Assembly: GCF_013410955.1 (NCBI RefSeq)
Contig: NZ_JACCCG010000006.1
Coordinates: forward strand, 1 to 64,000
DNA: 64,000 nucleotides
Reading direction: 5' to 3'
DNA from: Microbacterium sp. AK009
GTDB lineage: Bacteria > Actinomycetota > Actinomycetes > Actinomycetales > Microbacteriaceae
The position numbers were made by a program, and so were the translations under genes. Position 1 is the stretch's first letter. Every line of letters starts with the position of its first letter. Under the pieces are notes generated by a model that was not told the origin of the DNA, ran no database searches, and was given only the letters and a program-made list of their open reading frames with translations. Positions 40,523 through 51,174 of this stretch are shown one piece after another.

Positions 40523-40939
40523 GTGTCCTACCCCACTCCGTCCGAGCCCACGCCTGCGGGCGCCTTCGCTCCGCCGCCGGGCTACGCCCCCGCCGGCGTC
40601 GCCCCGGCACCCGGCGGCGCTCGCGGCCGCAGGAACCCATGGGGGCTGGCCGCCATCATCTCGGCCGCCGTCCTCGTGCTGCTTGTCGTGCTGCAGCTGT
40701 TCGTGCAGGTCGGCATCCTCCTGTCGCAGACCTACGACCTGTTCGGGCCGATCACGGGCATCCTCGGGATCGTGGAGGGCCTCGTGGCCCTCGTCACCGT
40801 TGTCCTGGGTCTGGTCGGCCTCTTCCGGCGTGACCGATCGCCTGTGCTCGCGGCGATCGCCCTCGGCGCAGGCGGCTTCGCGCTGCTCAGCGCGGTTCTG
40901 TGGAACGTCCTTTACCCGCTGATCCTCAGCGCTGCCTGA
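40523..40939 (+). CDS. Proline-rich N-terminus, three-span membrane protein
   Basis: The 138-residue protein has a Pro/Ala-rich cytoplasmic tail (YPTPSEPTPAGAFAPPPGYA, about 1-35) and three spans (LAAIISAAVLVLLVVLQLFV, GILGIVEGLVALVTVVLGLVGLF and VLAAIALGAGGFALLSAVLW). This is the DUF4190-like arrangement common in actinobacterial envelope proteins. GTG 40523 is preceded by GATGAGG. TAGACT lies upstream (about 40493). Its 3' end overlaps the end of the convergent glycosyltransferase gene by 14 bp. Confidence 0.75.
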   Translation: MSYPTPSEPTPAGAFAPPPGYAPAGVAPAPGGARGRRNPWGLAAIISAAVLVLLVVLQLFVQVGILLSQTYDLFGPITGILGIVEGLVALVTVVLGLVGLFRRDRSPVLAAIALGAGGFALLSAVLWNVLYPLILSAA

Positions 40940-42128
40940 CCCGGTCGTAGACCGCCACCATCGCCGCGGTCCGCGACGACTGCCGGAAAGTGTCGGCGAT
41001 CTCGGGCAGCGGCCGCGGCGTCCGCCCGGCGGTGATGTCGGCGACGGCGTCGCGGAGCGTCCGCGCGAACGCGTCCGGCTCTCCGCCGACGCGCCACACG
41101 CCGCCGCCGAGTTCGTCGGCGATGTCGGGGTCGGCCACGATCGCCGGGGTCCCCAGCGACGCGGCCTCGAACACCGTCATCCCCTGGGTCTCGAAGCCGA
41201 TCGAGCTCTGCACCACCGCGTCGGCGGCCGCGAGGCGCCGGAGGGTCTCGGCGTAAGGCAAGCGTCCGGCGAAGGTCACCCGCGCCGCGGGCCTCCGCCG
41301 TGCCACGAGCCGGCGCGCGGCACGCGCCTGCCCGCCGCCGCCGATCACGGTGACATCGGCGGCGACGCCGGAGTCGGCGAGGGCGTCGAGGAAGGGCAGC
41401 AGCCGTTTCTCGGGACTCATCCGGCCGACCCACACCAGGCGGGGACGCGGACGCGCCGGGCGGGGAGGACCGGCCGCGCCCGCGGCATCCAGCATCTCGT
41501 CGTCGATGCCGTTCCAGACAACGTCGACGCGGCCTTCCGGTGACCCGCCGGGGCGGACGTGATGAGCCATCAGGCGATGGGCGAAGTGGGAGGACGGCGC
41601 GGTCACCGCCGCAGCGCGCGCAGCGAACCGGCGGAGGTAGGCCCACCCGTCGGTTCCGGGTTCCCGCGGCTCGCGCGGCAGGATCGCCCGGCTCGCCCAG
41701 GCACCCAGGACTCGCAGCGCCAGGCGCGGGAACGGCGTGGTCGCCGCGATCCCCACGTCGACGCGGTTGTGCATGGTGTGGACGACCGGGAGCGCGTGCC
41801 GGGCCGCGAACCGGTGACCGAGGATCGCGCCCCAGAAGTCGCCCTGCACATGCACGACGTCCACCGGCGGACGCCCGGCCATCCCCGCATCGACGGCGCG
41901 GTCGGCGGCGCGGGTCGGCAGTGTCATCCCGTACTCCCGGTCGACGGTCACCGGCAGCGAGGGCAGATCGACGAAGGCGGGGTCGACGACCCGCCGGGCG
42001 TGCAGGCGCGGCTGAACGATCGTGACCGCGTGTCCGGCGCGCTCGAGGAACCGGCGCTGCAGCCTCATCGACACCTGCGCACCGCCGGAGGACTCGACGT
42101 GCTGGTCGCCGAACATCACGATGTGCAC
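40926..42128 (-). CDS. GT4 family glycosyltransferase
   Basis: The 400-residue GT-B enzyme has an N-terminal MFGDQHVESSGGAQVSMRLQRRFLER acceptor domain (GGAQ loop) and a C-terminal donor domain. The latter carries LVWVGRMSPEKRLLPFLDAL, a GGGGQ turn, and the FETQGMTVFEAASLGTPAIV E-x7-E motif. It belongs to the second gene of a likely two-gene operon with the GT at 42139-43356 (10-bp gap). The donor and acceptor are unknown; mannosylation of lipid or wall polymer is one possibility. Confidence 0.85.
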   Translation of the reverse strand: MHIVMFGDQHVESSGGAQVSMRLQRRFLERAGHAVTIVQPRLHARRVVDPAFVDLPSLPVTVDREYGMTLPTRAADRAVDAGMAGRPPVDVVHVQGDFWGAILGHRFAARHALPVVHTMHNRVDVGIAATTPFPRLALRVLGAWASRAILPREPREPGTDGWAYLRRFAARAAAVTAPSSHFAHRLMAHHVRPGGSPEGRVDVVWNGIDDEMLDAAGAAGPPRPARPRPRLVWVGRMSPEKRLLPFLDALADSGVAADVTVIGGGGQARAARRLVARRRPAARVTFAGRLPYAETLRRLAAADAVVQSSIGFETQGMTVFEAASLGTPAIVADPDIADELGGGVWRVGGEPDAFARTLRDAVADITAGRTPRPLPEIADTFRQSSRTAAMVAVYDRVRQR

Positions 42129-42138
42129 GGCCGGCGCC

Positions 42139-43356
42139 TCACTGCGGGATGGGCTCGCCGCGGTACAGGGCCTCGAAGGTGTCGAGCGTGCGGCCGATGT
42201 CGTGGACGATGACGCCGTCGAGCGAGGCCTGCTGCATCCGCTGCCGCTCCTCGGGGGTCGCGGTGAGGACGGCGGTGAGCTTGTCGGCCATCTCGGCGAC
42301 GTTCCCCGGCTCGAACAGGTAGCCGTTCTCGCCGTCGTGCACGAGGTGCGGGAGGGCGACGGCGTTCGCCGCCACGATCGGCAGCCCCGACGCCATCGCC
42401 TCCATCGTGGCGATGGACTGCAGCTCGGCGATCGAGGCGATCGCGAAGACGCTCGCGCGCGAGTAGATCCGGCGGAGCTCCTCCTCCGAGGTGTGGCCGT
42501 GGAAGGTGACCCGGTCGGTGAGCCCCAGCTGGGCGGTGAGGTTCTCGAGGTTCTTCCGCTGATCGCCGCCGCCGACGATGTCGACCGAGACGTCGAGGGC
42601 GGGGTCGAGCGTCGCGACCGCGTTCAGAAGGACGTCGATGTGCTTCTCGCTCGTGAGGCGGCCGACGAAAAGGACGCGGTGGCGGTCGCGCGGCGTCAGG
42701 TCGGGCGCGTAGTTCGAGCGGTCGATGCCGCAGCTGATCGGGATCACGTTCTTGATCTCGATCGTCGACTCGAGGAAGTCGGCGGCCCGGCGGGTCGGGG
42801 TCGTCACGGCACGGGTCAGCTGAAAGGTGCGCCGTGCGTCGGCCCAGGCGAGCTTCAGCACAACCCGGTTCATCGCGTCGGGGAGGGTGGTGAAGTCGAG
42901 GATGTTCTCGGCCATCACGTGATTGGTCGCGATGATCGGAATGCCGCGCTTGCGCGCCTCGCGGGACAGCCCTCGGCCGATGACGATGTGCGACTGGATG
43001 TGGACCACGTCGGGCTTGACCTCGTCGAGGACCTTCCGGGCGTAGTGCTTCGACCGCCAGGGCCAGACGAAGCGCAGCCAGTCGTGCGGGGGCCAGCGCA
43101 CCGAGGGCAGCCGGTGCATGATCATCGGCTCGCCCTCGATGACCTCGGTGCGGGCCGGGCTCTTGCGGTAGGCGCTGTTCGGGGCGATCACGTGCACGTC
43201 GTGGCCGCGGGCCACCAGGCCTGCGGCCAGGCGCTCGGCGAATCGGGCGGCACCGTTGATGTCGGGGGCGAAGGTGTCGCAGCCGATGAGGACCCGGAGC
43301 GGTCGCTTCACGGCGTCGGAGCGTGTGGGGTCATCGGGCGTCGCGGGGGTGGTCAC
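42139..43356 (-). CDS. GT4 family glycosyltransferase (mannosyltransferase-like)
   Basis: The 405-residue GT-B enzyme begins RVLIGCDTFAPDINGAARFAERLAAGL, has SCGIDRSNYAPD, and a donor-site block VLFVGRLTSEKHIDVLLNAV. An E-x7-E stretch follows (SIAELQSIATMEAMASGLPIV). The pattern is that of the phosphatidylinositol-mannosyl/mannosyl family of actinobacteria. GTG 43356 is the likely start; a GTG 15 codons downstream (VKRPLRV) is possible. It leads an operon with the following GT4 gene. Confidence 0.85.
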   Translation of the reverse strand: MTTPATPDDPTRSDAVKRPLRVLIGCDTFAPDINGAARFAERLAAGLVARGHDVHVIAPNSAYRKSPARTEVIEGEPMIMHRLPSVRWPPHDWLRFVWPWRSKHYARKVLDEVKPDVVHIQSHIVIGRGLSREARKRGIPIIATNHVMAENILDFTTLPDAMNRVVLKLAWADARRTFQLTRAVTTPTRRAADFLESTIEIKNVIPISCGIDRSNYAPDLTPRDRHRVLFVGRLTSEKHIDVLLNAVATLDPALDVSVDIVGGGDQRKNLENLTAQLGLTDRVTFHGHTSEEELRRIYSRASVFAIASIAELQSIATMEAMASGLPIVAANAVALPHLVHDGENGYLFEPGNVAEMADKLTAVLTATPEERQRMQQASLDGVIVHDIGRTLDTFEALYRGEPIPQ

Positions 43357-43497
43357 GGGAGATGTGCCTGTTCTCTGCGGCGGAGGATGGCGCCGCGCAG
43401 GGTCGCGCGGCGGTCCCACTCTAATCGAGGCGGCGCGATACCCGAGGAGTGCGGCGCGGGCGGGCCGCACGTCGAGGATTCGTGCAGGCCGCGCGCC

Positions 43498-43503
43498 TAC
43501 CCT
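43498..43503 (+). promoter_or_regulatory. -10 element TACCCT, leaderless-type
   Basis: It ends 6 nt before ATG 43510. Confidence 0.4.
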
Positions 43504-43509
43504 GGGGGC

Positions 43510-44106
43510 ATGCCTCGACTCCAGGCCGACGCCTCCCCCGAACGCTGGGTTCCCGTCACCGGTTCGCTCGGATTGCGCGGGCGTCGCCATCGCAAGGCGG
43601 CCATCCGGATGCTGCTGGGCCAGGCCAATCGGGCGATGGGCGCCGAGGAGCGACCCGGGAGCCGCGGAATGGCCTGGATCATGAGTCAGGCGGCACCGCT
43701 GCTGATGCGCCGCGCCGACGGCCGCGTTCTGATCTGGGTCTGGAAGGCCGACCCCGAGCTTGTCGTGATGATGGCGCAGCTGCAGGAGCTCACCCCGCAG
43801 CTGCGCACCGCGCGGGCGATGATGCCGATCGAGTACGACGACACCGAGTCGTTCCACAACCCGCACCTGGGTGTCGGCGAGCGCCTGGTGATGGCGCTCC
43901 CGCCCGAGCCGCGCACACCCCCGTTCGCCACCTACACGTGGGACACCGGCACCCACCTCGTCACGCTCACGGCGGTGTGCTCCGACCGGGAACGGGTGGG
44001 GACGGTGATCCCCTTCGTGGATGAGGTGGCCCGCAGCATCCGTGTCATCGATGATCTGACGGTCGGGGACTCCCCCGAGGTGCTGCGCATCGAGCCGCGC
44101 GCCTGA
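43510..44106 (+). CDS. Hypothetical protein (198 aa)
   Basis: The frame begins MPRLQADASPERWVPVTGSL and continues with RRHRKAAIRMLLGQANRAM, a central VLIWVWKADPELVVMMAQLQELTPQL region, and an end VVRSIRVIDDLTVGDSPEVLRIE-like. No signal peptide or domain is recognised. The composition and third-position GC fit a real gene, and TACCCT lies 6 nt before ATG 43510. It is divergent from the GT4 pair. The 694-residue frame that contains it begins far upstream and is an artefact. Confidence 0.65.
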   Translation: MPRLQADASPERWVPVTGSLGLRGRRHRKAAIRMLLGQANRAMGAEERPGSRGMAWIMSQAAPLLMRRADGRVLIWVWKADPELVVMMAQLQELTPQLRTARAMMPIEYDDTESFHNPHLGVGERLVMALPPEPRTPPFATYTWDTGTHLVTLTAVCSDRERVGTVIPFVDEVARSIRVIDDLTVGDSPEVLRIEPRA

Positions 44107-44133
44107 TCCGCGTCGCGGGCTCCTCGGGGCGCG

Positions 44134-44691
44134 TCAGGCGCGGGCGCGGAGCGCCGCGACCACCTCGGCGACCGGCTCGACCCGCGCATAGGCGCTCGCG
44201 AGTGCGGCCAGGAACGCGGCGTGCACGTCGGCTCCGCCGACGGCGACCCCGCCGAACGCCAGGTCGGGCGCAGCGCAGGCATCGGCGGCGACGGTCACCT
44301 TCCAGCCGAGATCGGATGCCGCGCGGACGCTGGCGTCGACGCACATGCTCGTCATCATCCCGGCGACGACGAGCGGCGCGCCGGCATGGGCGGCGAGCGC
44401 CTCGCCGAGGACACCCCCGTGGAAGGCGTTCGGGTGGTGCTTGACGACCACCGTCTCGTCAGCTCCGGGAGAGACCCGGGGGTCGATCTCGGCTCCCGGC
44501 GTCCCGGCCTCGAGGAAGCTTCCCGAGCCGGATGACTCGTGCCGCACGTGCACGACGGGGAGCCCGGCCGTGCGGAAGGCGGCCAGCAGTTCGGCAGCCC
44601 GCTCCGCCGCGGCATCCGGCTCCACCAGGGGGAAACGCCCGCCGGGGAAGTAGTCGCGCTGGATGTCGATGAGGACGAGGACGGGACCCAT
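44134..44691 (-). CDS. Isochorismatase-family cysteine hydrolase
   Basis: The 185-residue hydrolase has the D-K-C triad: D9 in VLIDIQRDY, K in VVVKHHPNAFHG (about 84), and C in AGMMTSMCVDASVRAA (about 117). GGVAVGGADVHAAFLAAL follows near the end. Family members hydrolyse isochorismate, nicotinamide or N-carbamoyl compounds; no context points to one. Six bases separate TAGGCT (44698-44703, minus strand) from ATG 44691. Confidence 0.9.
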   Translation of the reverse strand: MGPVLVLIDIQRDYFPGGRFPLVEPDAAAERAAELLAAFRTAGLPVVHVRHESSGSGSFLEAGTPGAEIDPRVSPGADETVVVKHHPNAFHGGVLGEALAAHAGAPLVVAGMMTSMCVDASVRAASDLGWKVTVAADACAAPDLAFGGVAVGGADVHAAFLAALASAYARVEPVAEVVAALRARA

Positions 44692-44714
44692 CGCCTCAGC
44701 CTAGGTGCGCGGGG

Positions 44715-45470
44715 TCACCGCGCGGGCGGGTCGCCGAGCTTTGCGCTGAGCGCAGCCAACTGCTGGGCGATCTCGCGTACCTGTCCTCGCGTGGCGGGCT
44801 CGGTGTCATCGCCGACGGTCGCCGCCGCACGCTCGATCACCCATGACGACACCGTCGCCGTCACGACGCCGACCACCGCGATACCGCCGCACATCAGCAG
44901 CACCGCCACGACGCGGCCCCACCACGTGACGGGGTAGAAGTCGCCGTAGCCGACGGTGGTGCTGGTGACGAAGGCCCACCAGACCGCGTCGCCGAAGTTC
45001 TCGATGTTGGCTCCGGGTGCGCCGCGCTCTGCCTCCAGGACGGCGAGCGCGGCGATCCAGATGAGGACCACCGCCGCTCCCGCGCCGTAGATGGCCACCC
45101 GGTTGCGGATCGCGGATCCTGCGGTGCGCTGGAGTGTCTTGACGACGGTCAGCGCGCGAAGCAGCCGCAGCGGCCGGAGCGCCGGGATCACCACCACGGC
45201 GAGGTCGAACAGGTGCCCCCGGAACCACGCGCCTCGCGGATGGGCGAGGGCGAGCCGCACGACGTAGTCGACGGCGAAGACGACCCACGTGACCCCGATG
45301 ATGACCCGTGCGATGGCATAGGCCGTGCCCTGCAGGTCGGCGATCACCTGCCACGAGTACACGACGATGAAGAGCAGCGACGTGATGATCAGCGGCCAGT
45401 AGGTGAGACTGTGCCAGCGATCAGCGGTCATCCCCCGGGTTGCGGGTCCGCCGGTCGGAGTGAGGCTCAC
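44715..45470 (-). CDS. Potassium channel family protein
   Basis: The 251-residue channel has a voltage-sensor-like N-terminal half: several spans with WVVFAVDYVVRLALAH and an Arg-rich helix LRPLRLLRALTVVKTLQRTAG. A pore domain follows, containing the K+ filter TTVGYGDFYP. The C-terminal cytoplasmic helix is short and charged. Translation at GTG 45470 follows TACTGT (45477-45482, minus strand) by 6 nt; ATG 45431 is an alternative. Confidence 0.88.
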   Translation of the reverse strand: MSLTPTGGPATRGMTADRWHSLTYWPLIITSLLFIVVYSWQVIADLQGTAYAIARVIIGVTWVVFAVDYVVRLALAHPRGAWFRGHLFDLAVVVIPALRPLRLLRALTVVKTLQRTAGSAIRNRVAIYGAGAAVVLIWIAALAVLEAERGAPGANIENFGDAVWWAFVTSTTVGYGDFYPVTWWGRVVAVLLMCGGIAVVGVVTATVSSWVIERAAATVGDDTEPATRGQVREIAQQLAALSAKLGDPPAR

Positions 45471-45589
45471 GGCACGACAGTAACGGCGGCGATCGGCCTC
45501 AGCCGGGAGCGCACGCCGATGCTGGCGGCGTGCGGCCCCATCGCGTACCGTCTGACCAGGCGACGATGCCGCCGGGTGGGAGGAGTGCC

Positions 45590-46960
45590 GTGCCTCGAGA
45601 TCCATGGATGCCGCCCCCGGGCCGGTCCGCCCACGCGGCGGAGGGCAAGACCGAGCGGGGCCGGACGCCTCGTGCCGCGCTCTCCCAGCTTGTGACCACC
45701 GGCCGAGACGCCATGGCCGTCCTCGACGCGCAGGACGTCGACCGCGTGCCGGAGCTCGTGCCGCTGCGCACCGCCCGCATGGGGGCGAGCGCCTTCGCGT
45801 TCTACCGGGGAAGCGCCGCCATCATGGCCGACGACCTGTCGCGCTGCCCGAGCACGGGCATCCTCGTCGCCTCCTGCGGCGACGCGCACCTGTCGAACTT
45901 CGGCCTCTACGCCTCGCCGCAGCGCACGCTCGTGTTCGACCTGAACGACTTCGACGAGTCGGCCTGGGCACCTTTCGAGTGGGACCTCAAGCGCCTCGTC
46001 ACCAGCGTCGTCATCGCCGGGCGGGCGACCTCGCGTGTCGACACGGTCGTCGAGGATGCCGCGAGGCAGGCCGTGCGCACATATCAGCGGGGTCTGCGCA
46101 CCGCCGCCAAGCGGTCGCCGCTCGAGCGGTACTTCGACCACTTCGACGCGCTCGGGGCTCACCTCTCGGCCGACCCGGAGACGTCGGCCGTCGTGGAGCG
46201 CGCGGTGCGATCCGCGCAGAGGCGCACCGGTTCCCGCGCCGCGCGGAAGCTGACGACGATCGACGAGCACGGCCGCGTCACCCTCCTCGAGGATCCCCCC
46301 GTGATGACCCGCCTCACGACCGCCGACGAGGAGCGGGCATGGCGGGTCTTCGACGAATACCGACTGTCGGTCAATGTCGACATCCGGGTCCTGCTGCAGA
46401 AGTACGTGATGGCCGACGTCTCCGCTCGGGTGGTCGGCGTCGGCAGCGTCGGCACCCGGTGTCTGCTGATCGCTCTTCAGGACGGCGACGGCGGTGTGCT
46501 CCTCCTCCAGGGGAAGGAGGCCGGTGAGAGCGTGCTCATCCAGTTCGGGCACGTGACGCAGCCGGAGGCGGTCGCCGGATTCATCGACACCTACGGCAAC
46601 GGCGGGCGGGTCGTCGCGCTGCAACGCATCCTGCAGGCGGTGTCCGACCCCTTCCTCGGTCATATCCGCCGCTCGCCGTCCGGCGCGCGCAGGGACTTCT
46701 ACGTGCGACAGTTCCACGACATGAAGGGCGGCTTCGACGCCGAGGCGATGGAGGACAAGCCGTTCCGCTGGTACGCCATGGCGTGCGCGGCGACGCTGGC
46801 GCGCGCCCACGGGCAATCACCGACGGGGGCCGCCGCCGCCGGCTACGTCGGCGGCGGTCGGCGGTTCGAGGACGCCATCGTCGAGTGGGCGTACGCCTAC
46901 GCCGATCTGTCGTACCAGGACTGGAAGACGTTCCGCCGCCACCGCCGCATCGACGCCTGA
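45590..46960 (+). CDS. DUF2252 domain protein (kinase-like fold)
   Basis: The 456-residue protein matches DUF2252. It has an FYRGSAAIMADDL segment, the phosphotransferase-like CGDAHLSNFGLYASPQRTLVFDLNDFDE (HxxN and D), EWDLKRLVTS, and RQFHDMKGGFDAEAM with a C-terminal Tyr-rich helix. It resembles aminoglycoside phosphotransferase-like kinases but has no known substrate. GTG 45590 sits behind GGAGGA. Confidence 0.82.
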   Translation: MPRDPWMPPPGRSAHAAEGKTERGRTPRAALSQLVTTGRDAMAVLDAQDVDRVPELVPLRTARMGASAFAFYRGSAAIMADDLSRCPSTGILVASCGDAHLSNFGLYASPQRTLVFDLNDFDESAWAPFEWDLKRLVTSVVIAGRATSRVDTVVEDAARQAVRTYQRGLRTAAKRSPLERYFDHFDALGAHLSADPETSAVVERAVRSAQRRTGSRAARKLTTIDEHGRVTLLEDPPVMTRLTTADEERAWRVFDEYRLSVNVDIRVLLQKYVMADVSARVVGVGSVGTRCLLIALQDGDGGVLLLQGKEAGESVLIQFGHVTQPEAVAGFIDTYGNGGRVVALQRILQAVSDPFLGHIRRSPSGARRDFYVRQFHDMKGGFDAEAMEDKPFRWYAMACAATLARAHGQSPTGAAAAGYVGGGRRFEDAIVEWAYAYADLSYQDWKTFRRHRRIDA

Positions 46961-46968
46961 GTCGGCGG

Positions 46969-47430
46969 CTACGCCGACTCTTCGCCGTCGTCCCGAGAGA
47001 GCGGCTGTCGCGGGCGCCACACCACCAGCTCGGTGGCGCGGCGCACGCGCGTGCCGTGACGGAGGGTCACGACCGACCCGGTCGCGCCCGCGGCGAAGAC
47101 CCGCGCGCCGGGGCGCGACTGGCGTTCGATCTCGAGCTGCTGCTCGAGATCGCGCACCCGCCGGGTGAGGTCGTGCACGCGCTGCTCGAGGGAGATCAGG
47201 CGCGCGATGGCCGGCAGGCTCATGCCGTCGGCCGACAGCCGCGCCACCTCCCTCAGCTGCTCGACGTGGCGCAGGGAGTAGCGGCGCGAGCCGCCCTGCG
47301 TGCGGGCGGGGACGACGAGACCGAGGCGGTCGTACTGACGCAGCGTCTGCGGGTGCATGCCCGACAGCTCCGCTGCCGCGGCGATCGCGAAGATCGGCGC
47401 ATCACCGTCGATGTCGACGTGGTCGGTCAT
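46969..47430 (-). CDS. hspR: Heat-shock repressor HspR (MerR family)
   Basis: The 153-residue protein has a MerR winged helix: FAIAAAAELSGMHPQTLRQYDRLGLVVPARTQGGSRRYS. A coiled coil (LISLEQRVHDLTRRVRDLEQQLEIERQ) follows. It is the last gene of the dnaK-grpE-dnaJ-hspR operon, the standard actinobacterial arrangement. HspR binds HAIR boxes together with DnaK; such boxes are present upstream of dnaK and clpB here, so the loop is autogenous. Confidence 0.95.
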   Translation of the reverse strand: MTDHVDIDGDAPIFAIAAAAELSGMHPQTLRQYDRLGLVVPARTQGGSRRYSLRHVEQLREVARLSADGMSLPAIARLISLEQRVHDLTRRVRDLEQQLEIERQSRPGARVFAAGATGSVVTLRHGTRVRRATELVVWRPRQPLSRDDGEESA

Positions 47431-47444
47431 CCGTCCCTCCCGTG

Positions 47445-48437
47445 TCAGCCGCGCGCCTTGGCCATGAGGTCCGCCCGCGGGTTCTCCTTCGGCTCCACCT
47501 CGTGGAACCGCTCGAGCGCTTCGCGCGCGGCACCCTCCAGGTGCGACGGCACGACGACCTGCACCTCGGCGAGGAGGTCGCCGGTGCCCTTCTGCGTGGC
47601 GACGCCGCGCCCCTTGACGCGCAGCACGCGCCCCGAGGGGGTGCCCGGTGCGACGCGCAGCTTCACCGGGTCGCCGCCGAGGGTCGGGACCTCGATGGTG
47701 GCGCCGAGGGCGGCCTCGGTGAAGGTCACCGGTACCACCACCCGCAGGTTCAGTCCCTCGCGGGTGAACACGGGGTGGGGGCGGACCGTCACCTGCACCA
47801 CGATGTCGCCGCTCTCTCCGCCGTCGGGCGAGGGGCGTCCGCGTCCACGCAGGCGGATCCGCTGCCCGTCGGCGACGCCGGCGGGGATCTTCACCTTGAA
47901 CGGCTTGCCGTCCTCCCCCTGGAGGGTGATGGTCTCGCCCTTCGTGGCGGTGACGAAGTCGATGGTCGTGCGGGCCGTGACGTCAGCCCCGCGGGTCGGG
48001 CCGCCGAAGCCGCGGAACCCGCCGGTGGGCTGCCCGAACCGACCCGAGCCGAAGCTCCCGCCCTGCTGCTGGTTGAACATCGCGAAGATGTCGTCGAAGT
48101 CGGCGGATTCGTAGCGGCCGCCGCCGCGGCTCTGACCGAACGCGCTGAAGACGTCTTCGAATCCGCCGGCGCCCGGGCCGCCCGCGGTGAAGCGGGCGCC
48201 CGAGCCCATGGCACGGATCTGGTCGTACTCGGCACGCTGCTCAGGGTCGGAGAGCACCGCGTATGCTTCGCTGATCTCTTTGAACTTCGCCTCGGCCGCA
48301 GCATCCCCCGGCTTGGAGTCGGGATGGTACTGCCGCGCGAGCTTGCGGTACGTCTTCTTCAGATCGGCGTCGGAGACCTCCTTGGAGACCCCCAGCACCT
48401 TGTAGAAGTCCTTCTCGAACCAGTCCTGGCTGGCCAT
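47445..48437 (-). CDS. dnaJ: Chaperone DnaJ without the zinc-finger domain
   Basis: The 330-residue co-chaperone has a J domain (WFEKDFYKVLGVSKEVSDADLKK with HPD at about 38-40), a Gly/Phe-rich region (about 75-145), and the two substrate-binding barrels (CTD I/II). No CxxCxGxG zinc modules occur between the G/F region and CTD I. This makes it a CbpA-like (class B) DnaJ in the main dnaK operon. The gene lies 12 bp after grpE, and 14 bp before hspR. Confidence 0.92.
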   Translation of the reverse strand: MASQDWFEKDFYKVLGVSKEVSDADLKKTYRKLARQYHPDSKPGDAAAEAKFKEISEAYAVLSDPEQRAEYDQIRAMGSGARFTAGGPGAGGFEDVFSAFGQSRGGGRYESADFDDIFAMFNQQQGGSFGSGRFGQPTGGFRGFGGPTRGADVTARTTIDFVTATKGETITLQGEDGKPFKVKIPAGVADGQRIRLRGRGRPSPDGGESGDIVVQVTVRPHPVFTREGLNLRVVVPVTFTEAALGATIEVPTLGGDPVKLRVAPGTPSGRVLRVKGRGVATQKGTGDLLAEVQVVVPSHLEGAAREALERFHEVEPKENPRADLMAKARG

Positions 48438-48449
48438 GGCGCCTCCGGC

Positions 48450-49079
48450 CTACTCTGCCGGCACCGCGACGACGACCTTGGCGGGACGCAACTCGACCGA
48501 GCCGAGCCGGTAGCCCGTCTCGACCACCTCGAGGATCGTCGCCTCCGTCGCACCGGGGGTCGGCTGCTGGAAGATCGCCTCGTGCTGCTGCGGGTCGAAG
48601 GTCTCGCCGGCAGCGCCGTACGCCTCCACACCCATGCGCTCGACGACCGCCCGCACCTTCTCGGCGATGGCGGCGAAGGGCGTGCCCTCGACGAGATCGC
48701 CGTGCTTGGCCGCACGGTCGAGGTCGTCCAGCACCGGGATGAGGCCCTTGGCGGCCGCCCCCTTGGCACGCTCGATCTCGATCTCGCGCTGGTCCTCGGT
48801 GCGGCGACGATAGTTGGCGTACTCCGCCTGCAGGCGCTTGAGGTCGGTGAGAAGCTGCGACTCCAGAGCCTCGACGCGGTCGGCGACGGCGTCGGTGTCA
48901 TCCGCTGCCGCCGCGTCGGCGGACTGGGCGGCGCTGAGGATGTCGTCGACGGTGAAGTCGCCGTCCTCTGCGCTCGCCGCGTCCGCCGACGCGTTCGGTG
49001 AGGCGTCTGCCGACTCGGGCGCCGAACCGTCCTCGGGATCGGGCCCGGGGACCGTGGGGTCGTCCTTGTCTTTCGCCAT
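48450..49079 (-). CDS. grpE: Nucleotide exchange factor GrpE
   Basis: The 209-residue DnaK exchange factor has a long acidic/Ala N-terminal tail (about 1-65) and a coiled-coil (VEALESQLLTDLKRLQAEYANYRRRTED). The C-terminal beta-wing ends EVVETGYRLGSVELRPAKVVV. ATG 49079 is 2 nt after the dnaK stop, showing tight translational coupling. Confidence 0.95.
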   Translation of the reverse strand: MAKDKDDPTVPGPDPEDGSAPESADASPNASADAASAEDGDFTVDDILSAAQSADAAAADDTDAVADRVEALESQLLTDLKRLQAEYANYRRRTEDQREIEIERAKGAAAKGLIPVLDDLDRAAKHGDLVEGTPFAAIAEKVRAVVERMGVEAYGAAGETFDPQQHEAIFQQPTPGATEATILEVVETGYRLGSVELRPAKVVVAVPAE

Positions 49080-49081
49080 GG

Positions 49082-50968
<1,887 letters not shown>

Positions 50969-51033
50969 TCAGGGGGCCGAGAGCCTCGACCCGGGGCATT
51001 GTCGGGAAGTCTGCGTGCGAGCGTCAACGGAGG

Positions 51034-51054
51034 GTTGAGTCGCGTTGGCTCAAC
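51034..51054. promoter_or_regulatory. HAIR box 1 upstream of dnaK
   Basis: GTTGAGT-CGCGTTG-GCTCAAC has perfect GTTGAG/CTCAAC arms, close to HAIR CTTGAGT-N7-ACTCAAG. It lies about 80 bp before dnaK. Confidence 0.8.
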
Positions 51055-51086
51055 ACTACGCCGGACCGTGGCATCCGTCAAATGAA

Positions 51087-51107
51087 CTTGATATGAATTG
51101 GCTCAAG
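51087..51107. promoter_or_regulatory. HAIR box 2 upstream of dnaK
   Basis: CTTGATA-TGAATTG-GCTCAAG matches the consensus with two mismatches in the left arm. It is 53 bp from box 1, about five helical turns. Confidence 0.7.
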
Positions 51108-51161
51108 TTCGGATGCCACGCCACGGCGACCCGGCTTCTTCCTTCGTTCACCGAAGAGCCC

Positions 51162-51167
51162 TAGCGT
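51162..51167 (+). promoter_or_regulatory. -10 element TAGCGT for the Atg22-like MFS gene
   Basis: It ends 7 nt before ATG 51175. It is divergent from the HAIR-controlled dnaK promoter. Confidence 0.45.
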
Positions 51168-51174
51168 GACGGTC

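Noticed and set aside
42022..44106. A 694-codon plus-strand frame
   Set aside because: Only its last 198 codons (from ATG 43510) look coding. The rest is antisense to the glycosyltransferase gene.
51166..51168. GTG 51166 as the start of the Atg22-like MFS gene
   Set aside because: It overlaps the TAGCGT hexamer. ATG 51175 is at the right distance from it.
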